Shown here one piece after another: positions 61,563 through 64,000 of a stretch of 64,000 nt of DNA. The notes beneath the pieces were generated by a model, which did not search any database, was not told the DNA's origin, and saw only the letters and a list, made by a program, of their open reading frames with translations. Made by a program: the position numbers and the translations under genes. The stretch is from Pseudaeromonas sp041441555 (GTDB taxonomy: Bacteria; Pseudomonadota; Gammaproteobacteria; Enterobacterales; Aeromonadaceae), in contig JASDSW010000031.1 of assembly GCA_041441555.1 (NCBI GenBank), positions 21,113-85,112 on the forward strand, given 5' to 3'. Positions within the stretch are counted from its first letter, which is position 1. Each line of letters opens with the position of its first letter.

Positions 61563-62582
61563 TTACTTGGTGACTACGATTTCCTTGATGCCTTTGACTT
61601 CGATCTCAACACGACGATCCGGAGCCAGACAGACGATCAGGTTCTTGCGGTTCTTGATGGTGTTGCAAGAGGTACCGGTCACCGGATTGGCTTCCCCACG
61701 GCCCACCGCAGAGATCTTGCTGGCAGCAATACCCTTGGCAGTCAGGAAAGAGGCAACGGTCTGGGCGCGACGCTGAGACAGAGCCTGGTTGGAGGCATCA
61801 GAGCCGATGTGGTCGGTGTAACCATAAACCACGGTCTGGTTGTCTTTCATTTCCAGGTGGGTGATTTCGTTGTACAGCTTGGTCAGGGCAGCCTGGCCTT
61901 CCGGCTTCAGAGTTGCCTTGCCGAAGTCGAACAGCACATCAGAGGTCAGGGTGAAACGCTTGGTTTCAACGACTTCTTGTGGTGCCGGAGCCGGAGTCGG
62001 CTCGGCGACCGGAGCGGCAACAACCGGAGCCGGAGTGCTGCTGCGAGTCGGGTAGTAAACGACGTTCAGCCCCATGTTGTGGGTATTCACTTGGCCAGTG
62101 GTGGCTGAGCCCACGCCATCGATGAAGCGGTAGCGTGCTTGCAGATCGATCGCGTCGCTTACACGGTAGCTGGTGCCCAGACCGAAGATCGGCGAGTAGC
62201 CGTTGTCCTTGGTGTCGGCGGCAGCGTTGGTGCTATAGGTGCGCATGACACCCAATTCGCCCAGCAGGGAGAAGTTGTTGCCCAGCGGCAGAGACGGGAG
62301 GACAGAGGCGGTCCAACCGTCAGCGCGCCAGGTGCCGCCGTCGTTCTTGCCGTGACCCAGCCAATCGTAACCTGCTTCGAGGGCCAGGTTCTCATTGAAG
62401 GTATAACCGCCCAGCAGGCGTGAAGAGAAGGCGTCGCGCTCTTGATTCAGATCCTGATATCGGTTCCACCCTGCACCAGCACCGACAAACGCGCCTTCGG
62501 CGTCATTTGCTTGGGCTACCGAGGTCATTGCCAGGCCGGCAATGATGCTTGCAATCAGAGAGGATGCCACTGTCAATTTCAT
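61563..62582 (-). CDS. ompA: OmpA-family outer-membrane protein
   Basis: OmpA anchors the outer membrane to peptidoglycan. The 339-residue precursor has a signal peptide ending near SVAQA, an eight-stranded N-terminal barrel (about residues 25-190), and a Pro/Ala hinge (APVAEPTPAPAPQ). The C-terminal OmpA domain has the DAP-binding region TDHIGSDASNQALSQRRA. A cysteine pair near the C-terminus (GTSCNTIKNRKNLIVCLAP) matches the E. coli disulfide. AGGAG precedes the ATG, and the promoter is near consensus. Aeromonads often have two ompA copies in tandem, but only one is in this window. Confidence 0.96.
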   Translation of the reverse strand: MKLTVASSLIASIIAGLAMTSVAQANDAEGAFVGAGAGWNRYQDLNQERDAFSSRLLGGYTFNENLALEAGYDWLGHGKNDGGTWRADGWTASVLPSLPLGNNFSLLGELGVMRTYSTNAAADTKDNGYSPIFGLGTSYRVSDAIDLQARYRFIDGVGSATTGQVNTHNMGLNVVYYPTRSSTPAPVVAAPVAEPTPAPAPQEVVETKRFTLTSDVLFDFGKATLKPEGQAALTKLYNEITHLEMKDNQTVVYGYTDHIGSDASNQALSQRRAQTVASFLTAKGIAASKISAVGRGEANPVTGTSCNTIKNRKNLIVCLAPDRRVEIEVKGIKEIVVTK

Positions 62583-62638
62583 TATTTGTCTCCTTGATGG
62601 ATGAACCCGGTCTCTGCCGGGAACGTGATGCGCGTCAT

Positions 62639-62667
62639 ATTATGAAACAGTCCCAACTGGATGCCAA
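62639..62667 (-). promoter_or_regulatory. Near-consensus ompA promoter
   Basis: On the minus strand TTGGCA, 17 bases and CATAAT, each one base from consensus, lie about 57 bases before the ompA ATG. This fits a highly expressed gene. Confidence 0.75.
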
Positions 62668-62754
62668 GCCCTTGTCAAAATGAGATCGCAATCACTGTGC
62701 TAGAGGCGCGATAACGGGTCGAACGATCCGGCAAGCAAGCGCGCTAGAGCAACA

Positions 62755-63366
62755 TCACGCCTCATCGCCATATTGACGGTGCAGCTTCCGCTCCAGTTTG
62801 AGATATGCTTGCGCCGCCTCAGACAGCGCGGACGGCTCCAGATGTTCCCTTGCCATGAAGCGGCGTGCCAGTTGGTCAAGATCGGCGGGAGCGAGCGCTT
62901 GGTCGAGTGGCGTGTACTGTCGGAAATAGTGAGCCGCCAGGTAGGGGTCGAAGGGATGAATATTCAAGATGGCGCGGATGACGGGGGCCGTGCCAAGTGG
63001 TACCACAAGCCATTTCGGCTGCTGGGCGTCCAGCCAGCGCAATAAATCCCCGGTGAACAAGGTGGGTAAGAGTTCGTTGCGATCGGGATCACGTCCTGCG
63101 CGCAGCGATAAGAGAGGTGAATGTGCCGGAATAGCATCGCCGAACGAGGGGATAAGTCGGACTCGCTCCCCATTTTGTTCCGGATGCAAAATCGGGTAAG
63201 GCTGCAGATTTTTCCGCACTTTCTCCTGCATCGGTTCAACGGATGAATCGGGAAACTCTAAATAAATGGCCTTAATAGACAATGAGTTAAGTGGTTTTTG
63301 CTCGGCCGATCCGAGAGGCGATGAACATAGCGCCAGAGGAAGAGTAACGACCAAGTTGTGCTGCAT
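62755..63366 (-). CDS. Hypothetical protein, 203 residues, possibly exported
   Basis: I recognise no family. ATG 63366 has AGGA nine bases upstream; an earlier start at 63405 is possible. The N-terminus (NLVVTLPLALCSSPLGSAEQ) looks like a weak signal peptide without basic residues. The body has no membrane helix. It includes GDLLRWLDAQQPKWLVVPLG and a C-terminal helical part rich in Ala, Leu and Arg. Composition and GC content resemble the neighbours. It lies upstream of ompA on the same strand but 172 bases away from it, with a separate ompA promoter between. Confidence 0.6.
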   Translation of the reverse strand: MQHNLVVTLPLALCSSPLGSAEQKPLNSLSIKAIYLEFPDSSVEPMQEKVRKNLQPYPILHPEQNGERVRLIPSFGDAIPAHSPLLSLRAGRDPDRNELLPTLFTGDLLRWLDAQQPKWLVVPLGTAPVIRAILNIHPFDPYLAAHYFRQYTPLDQALAPADLDQLARRFMAREHLEPSALSEAAQAYLKLERKLHRQYGDEA

Positions 63367-63405
63367 GGGTTGCGATCCTGATGAATGGACTACACTTGAA
63401 TTCAA

Positions 63406-63618
63406 GTGGAAACGTTTTTTTGATTTACCCTGTCAACTGTTAGGTTTAACATGCGCTCCTCTTGGATACAATAATAGGTGCCAAGAGGCGCTGATAACGA
63501 CGACAATAACGATAACGGACAACAATAAAACGGCGGAGCCGGATAAAACTGACGTATACAAAAACTAACTCTGAACTCTTGTGGCAGATGTCACAAAGCA
63601 AGCTGTGTGAGGAATCGT
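63406..63618. other. Divergent intergenic region with AAC-rich stretch
   Basis: The 213 bases between the hypothetical gene and the HTH gene hold an irregular purine/AAC-rich run at about 63498-63531 (CGACGACAATAACGATAACG). No gene or clear promoter is identified. Confidence 0.4.
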
Positions 63619-63882
63619 ATGAATATCAGTGAAGTCTCCGTAGGACAAAAAATTCGCCAAATCCGTGAAACTGTCGGTTTGAGCCGTCCCAAGTTCGCCG
63701 AGTTGCTGGGTGTTCCGCCCACAACCCTGAAAAACTATGAGCTGGGTTACCGCGAAGTGGGCGGTGCCTTTTTAGTCGCGCTGGCCCATCATGCTCAACT
63801 GCACCAGTTCACCTTGTGGTTGTTGGCGGACAAGACTGCTGCCGAGATTGGTCAAATCAGTCCTGAGCAGTACACCAAATAA
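63619..63882 (+). CDS. Small Xre-type helix-turn-helix regulator
   Basis: An 87-residue DNA-binding protein made of little more than one Cro/C1-type helix-turn-helix (VGQKIRQIRETVGLSRPKFA, ELLGVPPTTLKNYELGYREV). ATG 63619 has GAGGA six bases upstream; a GTG four codons earlier is less well placed. No toxin, phage or plasmid gene adjoins it inside the window. Targets are unknown. A strong terminator follows. Confidence 0.88.
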   Translation: MNISEVSVGQKIRQIRETVGLSRPKFAELLGVPPTTLKNYELGYREVGGAFLVALAHHAQLHQFTLWLLADKTAAEIGQISPEQYTK

Positions 63883-63924
63883 CCCCAGAATGAAGCCGTT
63901 GCGGCTTTGTTCATGCGATCGATG

Positions 63925-63952
63925 ACGCGCCTCATGCAGGCGCGTTTTTTTT
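63925..63952 (+). terminator. Terminator of the HTH gene
   Basis: A perfect 8-bp stem ACGCGCCT/AGGCGCGT with a 5-base loop is followed by a run of seven T. A smaller AAGCCG/CGGCTT hairpin precedes it at about 63892. Confidence 0.92.
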
Positions 63953-63966
63953 ATTGTCATCCCAAA

Positions 63967-63987
63967 ACCACCTCCTATGGAGGTGGT
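63967..63987 (-). terminator. Probable terminator of a minus-strand gene beyond the window
   Basis: A perfect 9-bp stem ACCACCTCC/GGAGGTGGT with a TAT loop is followed by TTTT on the minus strand. Confidence 0.65.
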
Positions 63988-64000
63988 GAACGCCCAGTCG

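Overview
This 64 kb window is a chromosomal stretch of a GC-rich gammaproteobacterium, most likely of the order Aeromonadales (Aeromonas or a close relative). That placement is inferred from protein lengths and gene orders matching enteric and Vibrio/Aeromonas housekeeping clusters: comEC-msbA-lpxK-ycaR-kdsB, bcp-gcvR-dapA-bamC-purC, yffB-dapE-ypfN, bioA/bioBFCD, a PilZ gene next to mfd, and a tandem glycine riboswitch in front of a Na+/alanine symporter as in Vibrio cholerae. I saw no insertion sequence, prophage, CRISPR array, tRNA or rRNA. Nearly all of the window is core genome.

Layout. 1-6.2 kb: 5' part of mfd and a PilZ protein (minus), divergent from lolCDE (lipoprotein release). 6.5-7.9 kb: DedA protein interrupted by a 10-N assembly gap, and a DUF2062 membrane protein. 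7.9-13.8 kb: comEC, msbA, lpxK, ycaR, kdsB (DNA uptake and lipid A/KDO). 14-23 kb: fbp, gltA, sucABCD, without the sdhCDAB genes that usually lie between gltA and sucA. 23-25.6 kb: asnS and a HAMP-only membrane sensor. 25.7-30.8 kb: complete biotin cluster with a BirA-type operator. 31-33.8 kb: htpX with a sigma-32-like promoter, a CBS protein, ribB under an FMN riboswitch, ppiC. 34-42.5 kb: tamAB and a GAF/PAS/GGDEF/EAL protein. 42.6-47 kb: a CoA-disulfide/persulfide reductase with a rhodanese domain, two poorly known minus-strand genes, and a YeeE/YedE sulfur-transport pair. The reductase and transporter promoters share a TTAG-N6-CTAA palindrome. 47.1-51 kb: yfbU and a four-gene Gtr-like glycosylation operon. 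51-55 kb: bcp, gcvR, dapA, bamC, purC. 55-59 kb: dbpA, ypfN, an M15 peptidase, dapE, yffB. 59-64 kb: glycine riboswitch and symporter, yciN, ompA, an unknown gene and a small Xre-type regulator.

How the genes work together. Envelope biogenesis dominates: LolCDE, MsbA/LpxK/KdsB, TamAB, BamC, OmpA, HtpX, PpiC, the M15 peptidase with DapA/DapE, and the Gtr-like set. Central carbon metabolism is grouped in fbp-gltA-sucABCD. Control elements visible by eye include two riboswitch systems, a biotin operator, a heat-shock promoter and a candidate sulfur operator. The least explained pieces are that sulfur operator with its unlinked regulator, the small membrane protein heading the glycosylation operon, a 17-codon ORF with a good ribosome site, the HAMP-only sensor, and the missing sdh block.
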